Of a stretch of 64,000 nt of DNA, positions 33,901 to 43,400 are shown piece after piece. The stretch is from NCBI GenBank assembly GCA_039621445.1, contig CP154956.1:32833437-32897436 (forward strand), written 5' to 3'. Each line of letters begins with the position of its first letter. Positions within the stretch are counted from its first letter, which is position 1. Under the pieces are notes generated by a model. That model was given only the letters and a program-made list of their open reading frames with translations, was not told the DNA's origin and made no database searches. Source of the DNA: Euglena gracilis. Lineage: Eukaryota > Euglenida > Euglenophyceae > Euglenales. The position numbers were made by a program, and so were the translations under genes.

Positions 33901-36900
33901 GCACGCAATGGTGAAGCAGGAGGACCACAAGGGGAACACGCCGCTGCACTACGCGACCTCCGACCCGTCCTGCAGCGCCGTCGCGCTACAGTTCCTCGAC
34001 TCGCTGAAGGACCACGCGGATGAGGCCGTGTTCCGCCACGGCAGCATCCGACACCCGCCTGTGTGGTGGGCCAGGTACTCGTGTCATTTGTGAGACCTGG
34101 ATCCCCACGATTTGGACTGATATACTTTCAGCAGCCTCACTCTACTTGCCCCCCCTTGAGGGGGCGGGGGGGGAGGTCATATGGAAGGACCCCTGTCCGA
34201 CTTTTCGACTTTTCGGTCCGCGGCGCCGGGGAAACGCGCGTTTTCGGGCCACCGCTGCTGGATTTGGGGAGGGTTAGCACTTAATTTAGAGTTATGGTTA
34301 GGATCGGAGCGCCGAAAATTGGCCCATTTAGGGATGAATTTACGGAAGTCGGGTCCCATTCATACAATCACTTAGTCACTGTCCCCCCCCCCCCCCCCGG
34401 GGGGGGGGGGACTGTTTTTTTTTTAGAGTGACTGACTGGTTTTTGGCCCGGACCCCCTCCCCCCGGGGGGGGGGGGTCGGCAAAAAACCACAAAAGTGAT
34501 CCGGCGCCGAAGGCGCCGGAAATTTTTTGGCCTTTTTTTCATGTTTTGAGTCAAATATCCTTTGGATTCCAGAGTGGCCGACCCCCCCCCCCCCCGGGGG
34601 GGTAGTGACTGACTGGCTTCCCGAAAAAAAGTGACTGACTGGTTTTTCGAAAAGTGGAGTGACCCCCCCCGGGGGTCGGTAAAAAATTGTATGGTCCCGT
34701 TTTGGGAAGATTTTAAGCCACCCATTTGCCTAAAAAAAGTGCCCGGGTTCGACCTGAATTCGGCTTAATTTGGTCTGGAATGCGGCCTAACTTCTGCCGA
34801 AATTCCTAAGAATGTGCAACCTCCGAAGCCGGTGGAACCCTAACCCCATCCCAATCAATAACCCCGACTTTCCCCAAAGGTCGGACCTGGTTCTCTCCAT
34901 TCGACCCCCCCCCCCCATCACCATACTTGCCCCCCCCTCCCCCCGGGGGGGGGGGCAAGAAAAGTGAGGCTGCCAAGCTTTCCTTCTGACGTCCACAGTC
35001 CGATGGCTCTGTGAACCTGAAAAAGGACGCACTGGCATCCAATGGCAACCTTCTCCCTCACCTCGGCTGTGCTGTGCTGCCAAGCCAGTGATCAATGCTC
35101 GCAACAAGGCGGGCTATGTTGCGCTGCAGTATGCGGCCCGCCAGGTCTCTCTTTAAACGAATGCACGCTCCTTTGGCATCGCCACTTGCAAAGACTGTTA
35201 CACCCACTCGTTCACCAGAGGACGATCATTTTCCGCTTTTAAACCCTTTTTTGCAGGGGAAAATGATTTTTGTCTGCACTCGCCCCCCAAAAAGCAATGT
35301 CCTGACTCTTGACAGGAACAGTGCCACTCTGGCAAAAATGTCTCAGGAGGAATGATTTGACTTATTTTCGGGGGATGAGGCAGTTTTTGACGAAAAAGTC
35401 TTGAATTAAATAATCCACCTCAGCCCCCTTTGCCCCACCAACCGATCAAAAACAATTTTGCAAGGTAGTTTGTCCATCCTACCCCTCCCTAAGAACCAGC
35501 ACCCTCCCCAAAATGGGGATCAGTGGAAAGGGTGGGGTGCCATATGACAGTTTGGCCCAGCGAAAGGCTGGGTTTTGAATTTTAGTCCAACGTTTTCGAC
35601 CGACTTTTGGTTGGTTTTGGGTGGCTGTGCCACGGTTCTCTCAGTGTGTCACATCCGGGGGGTGGGTATCGTGTTTGGGTGGTTTTTCGAAGAAGAAGAA
35701 AAGTGGTGGGTGGTTTGAACCCCCCCGGATACGTCGGCGAAATAAACCGGCCCCTGCGGCCTACACCGGGATGGCGGAGGTGGTGGAGTGCCTCATCGAG
35801 ATGGGTGCGACGGCGGACCTCGCGACCCGGGCTGGGGAGACCATCCTCCACATGGCGTGCGAGGCGGGGGACCTCGACACCACCAACCAAGGGTTTTCTG
35901 ACGGCTCCCCCAGAGGAGGCGGGTCTTGCTGGCCGGCTGCAAAAAAGTCGACCCACGGTGGGGTCCCCTCCGGCTTACGAGAACCCCTGGCGCCAATACC
36001 ATCCTCAACTCCCTGGGGGACCGCATGAAGGACAACGGCTGGAAGGAGTACGTCAACCTGAAGGACAAGGCCGGATTTACTGCCCAGCCTTGTCACGGCC
36101 CCCGCCCGTGCATCGGGTTCGATGAACCCGACACAACCCGACACACTCGAGGAAGAGGGTCAAGGGTTTAGGGATTTGTTTGGGTCTTTTTGTTTAAGGG
36201 GTTTAGGACAGGGTTTGATATAAGGAGGGCGTACATGGTTTAGGTGGGGGGGTGTCCCCCCACCCTCCCCCCCTCCTGGCCCGCAGGGGGGGGGGGTCCG
36301 GACCCCCCCCCCCACCTGTCCTTATATCGAACCCTGGTTTAGGAGTGAGGGTGGTGCCATCTGCTTGAACCCAGCCGCGCATAATGCCTCAACTTTGTAG
36401 CATTTGATGCAACTCTCCCGGTTTTGGTCCATTCGGGGGGGGGGTGGAAACAGGCTTGTGCTTAGTCGGGTGCCTACCCCACGGGGGGGGGGGGGTGGGT
36501 GCTAGGGGCAGGCACCCCATAGCACCCGATCCGACCCCCCCCCCCGGGGGGGGGGAGGGTTTCGGGGGGGTGCCTGCCCCTAGCAGGCACCCCCTCCGAC
36601 CCCGGCGCCGAAGGCGCCGGGGGCCCGGAAAAGGCCATTTTCAATGAAAATTTTCTGGGTCCGGCCCGGACCCCTATCCCCCCCCCGGGGGGGGGGGGGG
36701 CCTGCGTGGGGCAGGCACCCTATAGCCCCCCCCCCCCCCCTCCCCCCCCCCCGGTTGGTAAGCACAAGCATGGGTGGAAAGTCGGTCATTTTGGCCGCAG
36801 CGCCCTGTCCCTCTGCTGGACCCTGATGTCGAATGCACCTCCCCCCCCCTTGTGTTAGAATCCCCCCGGCTTTGACTTCCACACTTGGTCGGGATCCCTG

Positions 36901-39328
36901 GGCGGCTGCGGTCAACTTTCTGTCGCACTCCTCCACTATTTTTACTTGTCCAGGAGTTGGTGGACTTTGTGGTCGGACCCCAGGGGAAATGAGGGGGGGA
37001 TTGGGGGTCTTTTCCCATGGAAGCAGCTGACTGAATCACATTCCTTAAATAACCTCCCTGGTGCATAAGTCTGGGTCGCACAATGCGTGTAACGGATGGA
37101 TGCTGCATGGATGATTGGAACTTGATCTGAAGTTGGATCTGAACACCCTAAAGGGGTTTTGTGACTGGACAGTTTTTTTTCCCTTCAACGGTAGGAATCA
37201 CCCCTCTCCACAGGGTCACAGGGTCGGTAAACGACAGCCTTTTTTTGGGTACGTGTTGTTGGTGGTATGTCATATTTCTGCAGGAAAGGGCCAGCACTGT
37301 GGGAGTTTTTCTCCCCCCCCATAAGCCCCAAGGGAGGGGCTGCCCCCGCCCTGCACTACGCTTGCCTCAACGGGCACCTCAGCTGCGTCCGGGCGCTGAT
37401 GCGGCAACCAGTGCTGACCGGACCCCCCCCAGCCCCCCCCCCCCCCAGCTCTCGGGGAAGTTGCCACGTCTGTGAGGTTGCCAACTCCCCGGCAGGCTGT
37501 AACTTTGGGGCCAGTACCGATTAATGTGTCTGTGGGGGTAGATATGGGCGGCGAACAGAGTCGAAGGTCCACCCCCCCCCCAGCCGTCCCGGACCGCCCT
37601 GGCGGCACCTCCCCGACGTAGAGCTGGACGGGGAGGACGACCGCCAGTACACGCCCCTCATGGTGGCCCGCCTCCGGGGCTTCCCCCAGATCTCCTCCCT
37701 GCTGGAGAGCAGTGGCGCTGGCCAGGCTGGGGGCCTATGGTGGCACCCAGCATACCGCCCCCCCCCCCCTGTGAGCTGGTGCGGGCAACGGCCTCCGTAT
37801 GACCCCCGGCACCATTATGGTCCATGACACTGTGCTGTTGGGTCGCTTAGTGTGACTCTCTGCTGCCATCCCGAGCTGCCAAGCGGGGGTATTGGTTGAT
37901 TCCCATACCGCCCTCTGCCTCCGTCCTGCACGACGGATTTCGGTGGCGATGTGTGCCGTCCAGGTGTGTGGGGGTCGGTCCCTGGGCCTGTCGGGCGACA
38001 GTAAGAAGGCGAAGGCAGGCATCAAGACGAAGCCCAACGGGGCGCAGGAGTTGCAGGTGCTATGGGCAGGGCGGTCCACAAGGGACGGAGGTTTTATTCA
38101 CCGGGGACCGCCTCCTTGGCTGCATGGCCAGCAAAGGGCTGGCCAGGGTTGAAAGCCCACCGAGAGCTGCATTTTTTGATGTTTTGGACAGATGACAGAA
38201 CTATCCTTTCCCGATGCCGACCTGTGCCGAGGAATTTAGAAAGTGTCCCCCAGCTTTTCGGTGCATTTCTGGTCGAATGGGGCATCATTTGTTCACCCTA
38301 ACGACCGCCCTGGCGGTGGGAGCAGCGAGAGGCGGCGGTGATGCCGGGCCCCTCCGGCAAGCCCATGCTGCGCGCGGAGCAGAAGGGCGACGGGGCCATC
38401 CCGAAGAAGTCGTACTTCCTGTACTGGGCAGCCCGTTGCTGGCCGGGTTGCACGGCGGAGCTGCGTGAATGCAGCCCAGCCAACCCCACCCCTTCAAGGG
38501 GTCTATGATAGACCCAGTGGAGGGTTGTGCCGTGTTGGTTTGAAGGAATAAAAAAAAATTGTCCGGTCACAAAACCCCATCAGGGTGTTCAGATCCAACT
38601 TCAGATCAAGTTCCAATCATCCAGGCAGCATCCATCCATTACACGCGTTGTGCGACCCAGACTTACGTACCAGGGAGGTTATTTAGGGAATGTGATTCAG
38701 TCAGCTGCTTCCATGAAAAACACCTCCAACCCTACTGGCGTCCCTCGGCGAACCCCCCCCCCCCAGTGCCCCTCACATGGCTCTCGGATGGGTCCGCAGC
38801 AGAGGCCTGGTGCTGGGCAGTCCTGGTCGCCGTGACCGCCTGCTTCGCCCACTACACCTACGCCTCTTTGCAGGAGTACGTGCAGGACTACGGCCATGCG
38901 TACCTCAGCCTTTCCCTTTGTGTGGGTGACGAGCCACTGGAATGAGGTCTCCCGGGAGCTTTTTCCACGTCACAACCACGCTGTTGTTTGTCGGTCGCCA
39001 GCAATGCAAGCCCAGCAAAGGCACCAACCTGATGGGTTCCCGACCCCATTTCTTGCCGAACGCATCAACGCTGCCCCAAGCATTTCAAAAGCCGGTGTGC
39101 ATTCCATTACTATTACTGGCAACGGCACATTCAGAGGTGTGCAGGCGGGAAAGAGGCCCGCCTGGGCCAGACACAGAGTACTACAAGGAGCAGACCATCC
39201 TGGCGGCGCAGTGGGTGGCCCGGCACGCGGCCGTGGCATGGGCGTACCTGGTGCGGTGGTTCTGGGCGGCCGTCGCCTTCTGCCAGGCGTATTACGAGGC
39301 CTGGACAGCGAAGGACGCGGTCCCGTGA
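30838..39328 (+). CDS. Ankyrin-repeat protein with hydrophobic C-terminal segments
   Basis: Exons carrying ankyrin motifs occur in order near 31611-31775 (ETPLHVACKHCYFLCVELLL), 32020-32115 (DGLTPLHHALAFG), 33477-33600 (AGNLAGNSLHIATSQ), 33920-34060 (HKGNTPLHYATSD), 35089-35143 (KAGYVALQYAARQ), 35765-35880 (MAEVVECLIEMGATADLATR), 37325-37425 (ALHYACLNGHLSCVRALM) and 37617-37735 (YTPLMVARLRGFPQISSLLE). An ATG at 30838 opens MPPGKKPAVIFQITEQGDHH, a plausible N-terminus. C-terminal exons at 38804-38915 and 39171-39328 are hydrophobic and end at TGA 39326-39328. Ankyrins mediate protein binding; partner unknown. Several boundaries are approximate. Whether the membrane-like exons belong to the same protein is inferred from order. 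Confidence 0.75.
31611..31775 (+). CDS. Ankyrin gene exon: repeat A
   Basis: NERNDLKETPLHVACKHCYF, LCVELLLKFGAPPNAQDK: a full ankyrin repeat with TPLHVA and the following helix-turn. Ends at GTGGTT. Confidence 0.75.
32020..32115 (+). CDS. Ankyrin gene exon: repeat B
   Basis: DGLTPLHHALAFGTSQMLPI, LLRYGANPMG: a clear ankyrin unit. No AG acceptor lies at the alignment-expected start, so the 5' boundary is uncertain. Confidence 0.7.
33110..33445. repeat. GCACGGTGTGC minisatellite
   Basis: About 20 copies of an 11-13-base unit (GTGCACGGTGTGC, GGCACGGTGTGC), interrupted at 33165-33270 by an AT-rich insert. It lies directly upstream of an ankyrin exon. Confidence 0.85.
33477..33600 (+). CDS. Ankyrin gene exon: repeat C
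   Basis: AGNLAGNSLHIATSQAMPKV, VEMLLLDLPEEEEDQ: a divergent ankyrin unit with an acidic insertion. Acceptor GTCACAG. Confidence 0.65.
33920..34060 (+). CDS. Ankyrin gene exon: repeat D
   Basis: EDHKGNTPLHYATSDPSCSA, VALQFLDSLKDHADEAVFRH, ending phase 0 at GTGTGG. GNTPLHYA is canonical ankyrin text. Acceptor GAAGCAG. Confidence 0.78.
34378..34700. repeat. Poly-C/poly-G inverted tracts with GACTGACTGGTTT units
   Basis: Four C-run/G-run pairs form near-perfect C(n)G(n) palindromes, linked by GTGACTGACTGGTTTTTCG-like units. The hairpin CCGGCGCCGAAGGCGCCGG lies at 34500-34518. Related text occurs at 4655-4760 and 36480-36770. Confidence 0.75.
35089..35143 (+). CDS. Ankyrin gene exon: partial repeat E
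   Basis: INARNKAGYVALQYAARQ, ending at CAG|GTCTCT. It is the first half of an ankyrin unit, continued by the next exon. Confidence 0.65.
35765..35880 (+). CDS. Ankyrin gene exon: repeats E/F
   Basis: MAEVVECLIEMGATADLATR, AGETILHMACEAGDLD: the second half of one ankyrin unit followed by the first half of the next. Confidence 0.75.
35990..36091 (+). CDS. Ankyrin gene exon
   Basis: NTILNSLGDRMKDNGWKEYV, NLKDKAGFTA: ends with the DKxGxTA start of another ankyrin unit. Boundaries approximate. Confidence 0.55.
36206..36343. mobile_element. Small TIR element (CAGGGTTTGATATAAGGA ends)
   Basis: Left end CAGGGTTTGATATAAGGA and right end TCCTTATATCGAACCCTGG are inverted repeats of about 18 bases, 138 bases apart overall. 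The interior is the G-run/C-run text also seen at 115-215 and 43480-43585. The copy at 100-115 keeps a TTCGACATAAGGA-like left end. Non-coding and MITE-like. Confidence 0.6.
36430..36770. repeat. Poly-C/poly-G palindromes with GGCGCCGAAGGCGCC hairpin
   Basis: Alternating C-run and G-run blocks, GTGCCTGCCCCTAGCAGGCAC, and the hairpin CCGGCGCCGAAGGCGCCGG (36602-36620) followed by GGCCATTTTCAATGAAAAT. The same order of words, diverged, occurs at 19320-19500. Confidence 0.7.
37008..37195 (+). repeat. Intronic repeat, copy 1 of an inverted pair
   Basis: About 185 bases reading AAGCAGCTGACTGAATCACA, AGTCTGGGTCGCACAATGCG and TTGATCTGAAGTTGGATCTG. The reverse complement, about 90 percent alike by eye, lies at 38537-38722. 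The pair brackets several ankyrin-gene exons. Confidence 0.85.
37325..37425 (+). CDS. Ankyrin gene exon: repeat G
   Basis: GGAAPALHYACLNGHLSCVR, ALMRQP: a good ankyrin repeat; probable donor GTGCTG. Confidence 0.72.
37617..37735 (+). CDS. Ankyrin gene exon: repeat H
   Basis: ELDGEDDRQYTPLMVARLRG, FPQISSLLESSGA: the last recognisable ankyrin unit. It is preceded by a poly-C tract and uncertain 5' boundary. Confidence 0.68.
37970..38060 (+). CDS. Possible exon of the ankyrin gene
   Basis: GC-rich frame GRSLGLSGDSKKAKAGIKTK then PNGAQEL. Basic linker-like text with no family match. Confidence 0.35.
38068..38311. mobile_element. MITE-like element, copy 2 (AGGGCGGTC ends)
   Basis: Left end AGGGCGGTCCACAAGGGACG, right end TAACGACCGCCCT. 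GGC flanks on both sides indicate a 3-bp target duplication. Like copy 1 at 6322-6614, the left end has an inner inverted GGGACCGCC about 35 bases in. It sits in an ankyrin-gene intron. Confidence 0.68.
38330..38440 (+). CDS. Probable exon between ankyrin and membrane exons
   Basis: AAVMPGPSGKPMLRAEQKGD, GAIPKKSYFLYWAA: GC-rich and exon-like, starting just after MITE copy 2. No family recognised. Confidence 0.5.
38537..38722 (-). repeat. Intronic repeat, copy 2 of an inverted pair
   Basis: Reverse-complement copy of 37008-37195, continuous from TTTGAAGGAATAAAAAAAAA to AGTCAGCTGCTTCCATG. Confidence 0.85.
38804..38915 (+). CDS. Exon with hydrophobic segment
   Basis: After GGTCCGCAG: EAWCWAVLVAVTACFAHYTY, ASLQEYVQDYGHAYLSL. 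About 15 apolar residues suggest a membrane helix, followed by an amphipathic stretch. Confidence 0.55.
39171..39328 (+). CDS. Last exon of the ankyrin/membrane gene
   Basis: Acceptor GGGCCAG; TEYYKEQTILAAQWVARHAA, VAWAYLVRWFWAAVAFCQAY, then YEAWTAKDAVP and TGA. Trp- and Ala-rich, probably one or two membrane-embedded helices. Confidence 0.6.
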
Positions 39329-40372
39329 GCGGGGGGTCCGGCGTGCGGGGCTGTCGATGCCGGCGAGCAATATTGCAGTCACCGCAGGCGGGCCCACCCT
39401 TTTGCTGCAGCCCCTCCCCCCTGACCGTTGCCACTGACGCCTGTGCCACCTTGTACCGTGAGGCGGACACGGTCTCGATTTCCTCCCGTACGCATGTTCA
39501 TTTTTCTTGCTGCGAAGCACCCCAGCAGTTGATTGATAAAACGTAACAGATATTATCCCCACAGAAGAACGCTTGAAGTGGAAGTGGAAGTGGTTCATGC
39601 AGCTGAAGCACCGTGTCTTCCATTTTTGTTTGAATGCAGGTTGCATTTTTTTGAGGAAGATACAATTTTGTGTGGTTGAAACCTTAATTGGCACACCTCT
39701 CAATGCAACGTGCACTTTGAAGTGGAGCACATACTCTGTTGATGCCTCCTTTACTCCTTTCCCAAGGGCACTACAGTGTTGCCCGACAACCGCTGCCATT
39801 AATGCATGATCTTTGTTTCTGGCGTGATACCTCAGAGGCAAGGCGCCTTTTTGGAGCGCCTGTTGTGGGCCAAGTGGGCTAGGTTACCATTAGAGGTGGC
39901 GCCTCGGCCAACTGCTCGTCCCAAAGTAATTGATTAGGTTATGTAAAGGCACAGAGTTTGGGTTGAGTTTCTCTTTTAAACAGTTCAACCATTCCCGTTC
40001 AACGGTATTGCCTTGGCCTCAAAAGGATACTCAATAAACCCAACAAACCAAATCATGCCCAACTGGGATAAATGCAAATGGGGAGGAGGCGTCTCAAGTA
40101 AGTCCCAACCTCTGTGAGAGTTGGTGTGAGAGGCGGAATTGAATGGTGGCGGCGCTGCGGCCGCCGCAGCGCCGCCCCAGGCGGAGCTGCAGCCAGCTGC
40201 ACTGCTGTGGCGCCACCTCCCACATTCGCCTCCTCCCACGGTGACCCATCCAGCTGGTGGGCCACCTCGGGGGGTCCCCGGTGGCGGGGAACGATGCCCC
40301 CGTTGGAGCCCCGTTGCTGCCACCGCCTCGCAGCCCGCCCCGCCGCCGCCTCTGGGCCACCCCCGCCGGGCG
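39329..40372. other. Gap before the thioredoxin-TerD gene
   Basis: No exon recognised. The 3' part (40130-40370) is GC-rich and may be the 5' leader of the next gene. No core-promoter motif identified. Confidence 0.35.
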
Positions 40373-40480
40373 ATGGCCGACGCGGAGGACGTGGAGGTGG
40401 AGGAGCCGCCGCCGGAGAAGCGCGTCCGCAAGGCGGCCACGGAGGACGAGTACCACGCCGCACTGGCTAACCCGCCCGGG
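40373..40480 (+). CDS. Trx-TerD gene, first exon
   Basis: The ATG at 40373 starts an acidic/basic N-terminus with PPPEKRVRKA (NLS-like) and TEDEYHAALAN, which matches the first helix of thioredoxins. The donor near 40480 is unresolved. Confidence 0.6.
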
Positions 40481-43400
40481 CGTTGGGGCCGGCCGTGGGG
40501 GGCTGCGACACGGCGCCAGGAGTGTCGGACCCCCACAGGTGTGGGGGAAGGCCCTTCAAACGTAAGTAGTTCTGGCAAACTTCGTCTCGTTTGTCAGCAA
40601 AGCAACAGAATGGCTGAGGCACTGCTTCAGCTCAATCAGACCGTCGGTGGCGAAAATGGCTGAGCGGTTTTTCTTTCCTTTGGACTGCATGTTGTATGTA
40701 TGTCAAGAGTTTATAGACCCTGGTGGATGGCGCCTGGAGGTGTTTTTACAGTTTGGTGACCCAGAGGGGGTCCGCCCCCCCCCCCAGGGATGCGGGTCGG
40801 GCTCAGTGGGTGCCCCCCTGAAGGAGGGTTATTCTATTTGCGGTGCAAAGTGCCGAACTTTTTACCCCTAAAATTTACCACCCAGAAGTCCCCCCTCATG
40901 GATGGGTGCCGACCCATTTTTTTTGAAAAAAGAGCCTCTGACGGCACCGCAGCAATCCCTCCCCAATAAAAATCTGGTTTTATATTTGGGCAGGATTTCA
41001 AGACCCTCATGGGATTTTATTTGGGGGGAATTGCATTTGGGTGGGAAAACCAAATTCCGCTGCAAAAACCATGCATTTTTTCCATTTCAATTTTGACTCA
41101 TTTTTCCATATTTCTTATTTCTTAGGCGACATTCCAATGTCAAATGTATGGCCCCCCCAAAAAAAACAGTCACAAAAAGGCATATTTTCCCCGAATTTTC
41201 CTTGTCTTGTGCTGCTGGCGAGGCGGCCGTCGGCACTTTCCTGGAGAGGGGGTTACATTTGGTCACCAAATCAAAGCCTCTGGGGGCGTATTGTTTTAGG
41301 GGCAGTTGTATTTGGGGGGAGTTTTTCATTGAGGGGTTTGCATGCTTATATTGAAGGCCTCTCAATCGCTGTTCGGCGAACATTTTTTGGGGGGGGGAAA
41401 GATCAATGGTGGGGGGCGCATGAAGACAGCGCGCCCCGCCGCCCGGCGCCGGACCACGGGAAGGTGGTGTGCGTGGCGTGGCTGCGGCCGGGGGACAAGC
41501 ACTGCGCGGCGCCGCTCGCCTGGTTCAAGGCCGCCCAGGAGGACCCGCTGTTCCAGAGCGTCCTCGTGCTGCAGTGCGACCCGCAGCAGCTGCCCGGCGT
41601 GGCGGAGCAGCTCGGGCTGTGCAGCACGCAGGGCTCGGCCCGAGGAGGCTGTCTGGGGGCTTGTGCCTGGGGGGGGGGGGGCGCTGCCCCCCTTGTGACC
41701 GCGGCCGGGTGTATGGCAAACCCTGTCACCGTGCCGACGTTCCAGTACCATTGGAGGGATGCGCAGCTGTTCGCCTTCTCCGGCAACAATGAGCTCAAAT
41801 TCAAGGTGTGCTGGGAGGGTTGGGGGGGGGGGAGGAAACAAAGATGCCGGGCAAGCCAACCAGAGAGTTGTGATTGGTTAGCAGGGAAAGAAACCCCGGT
41901 TGTAGTGACCCCGCTCCTCGTATCAGTTGACAAGGGTTAAGGGCTAGCCCAAAGACGAACAAGGCAGTGATGACCCCAGAATGTCCCATTATCTGGGAAG
42001 TCAAATGTCCAAATCATCATCAGTCGGTTTCCCAGGAAGTTCTTTGAGCCTTTTCTGGACCATTTGTTGGCCGTGTTTTGTTTTTTTTTCAACTTATTTT
42101 ATCGTTTTGATCCAAAACGTTCAACATAACCACATGCACATGAAAATAAACTGCAGAATATTTTTTAGGTGGGCAGCTTGCTCCGCCACAGATTGAGGCT
42201 GATCCCTCCGCTTTGCAACCTCCTCACAAGTCCTCACAAGTCAAACAAAAGTGCCTTCATGTACACCACGCCTGTTTTTAAATCGTTCGGCGGTCTTTGG
42301 CTCTCCTCGACGGTGGTGCGGGCGGCAGGGCTGAACGGGAATCCCAGCCATGGGTTAGGGGAACCCCCCAACACCCCTTCCCGTGTTTCAGGGGAGGCCA
42401 TTTTCATTTTCCCTTGCGCGGTGCCGTATGGTGCGGGGGGTTGACCTCCCTGTTCCCCGCCCGCCAGGCATACCTGGAGAAGGCCCTCAAGGTGCGCCAC
42501 GCGGAGCTGTCCATCCCGAAGGCGTGGCAGCGGACGGCGGAGGCGGAGACCGCCCTCGCGCGCGGGGACCGGTGGCGGGTCCCCGGCGCCGCACTGCCCG
42601 CGTTGCTGCCCGGCCCGCCGGGCCTCGGCCCGGGGGAGGGCCGCTGTTGGGCATCGTGGTGGGGGCGGAGGTGCCTGTGTTGCGCATTGGGTGCCGGTGG
42701 GTCGGGGAACGCCATTCCAGCTGCCACATTGCATCCCGTGCCACAGCTTCATTTTTTCTTTGTGGACACAAGTCCCTGCCTTTGCGGACACGAGCCACCA
42801 ACACCTTTCGTCTGATTCTTCGCCCCAAAATTCCGTCCCCGTGCGCCTTCGCCCCCCCCCCGTCACATCTTTTTCCCACTGCTGGAAGCTCTGGTCGATG
42901 CGCCAGCCTGCCCGCCCGCCCTCCATCCCGTTGAGTTATTCCGACTTCCAACGTGACGGACACCGCAGCCCGGTTTGGGCTCCAGCTCCGGGCGGCGGCC
43001 CCCGCCGGCCGCCCCCGCCCGCCGGGCCGCCGCCGACCCTCGGCCTGGGGTGGAAGGCAGCGGCACAGGACGACTCCCTGCGGCCCCAGGTGGCCCTTGT
43101 CCTGGCAGTGGAGGACGGCAAGCAGTGGGATCCCTGAGGGGGGGGGTCCAGCCACCCAGCACTATTTTCCAGCCAGCAGCTCCAACCGGGCTGCAGACCC
43201 CCCCCCCCCCCACTGGCCCAATGAGGGCCAGTTCAACCCAGCTGGGCTAAATAAATGGCAGCCGGTTCAGCCCAGCTGGGCTGAGCTGAAAGAGCATCAT
43301 CAAGCAGCACCTAATTTTTTTAAAAAAGGGGACCAAAATGGTCAGCTGTATTCCTTGCTGTATTGCTGTATTCTTTTGTTGTTTTACCCCCAAAAAATTT

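Noticed and set aside
38804-39328. DHHC palmitoyltransferase end of an ankyrin protein
   Set aside because: Ankyrin plus membrane helices suggested it, but no Asp-His-His-Cys motif or Cys-rich domain was found in any exon.
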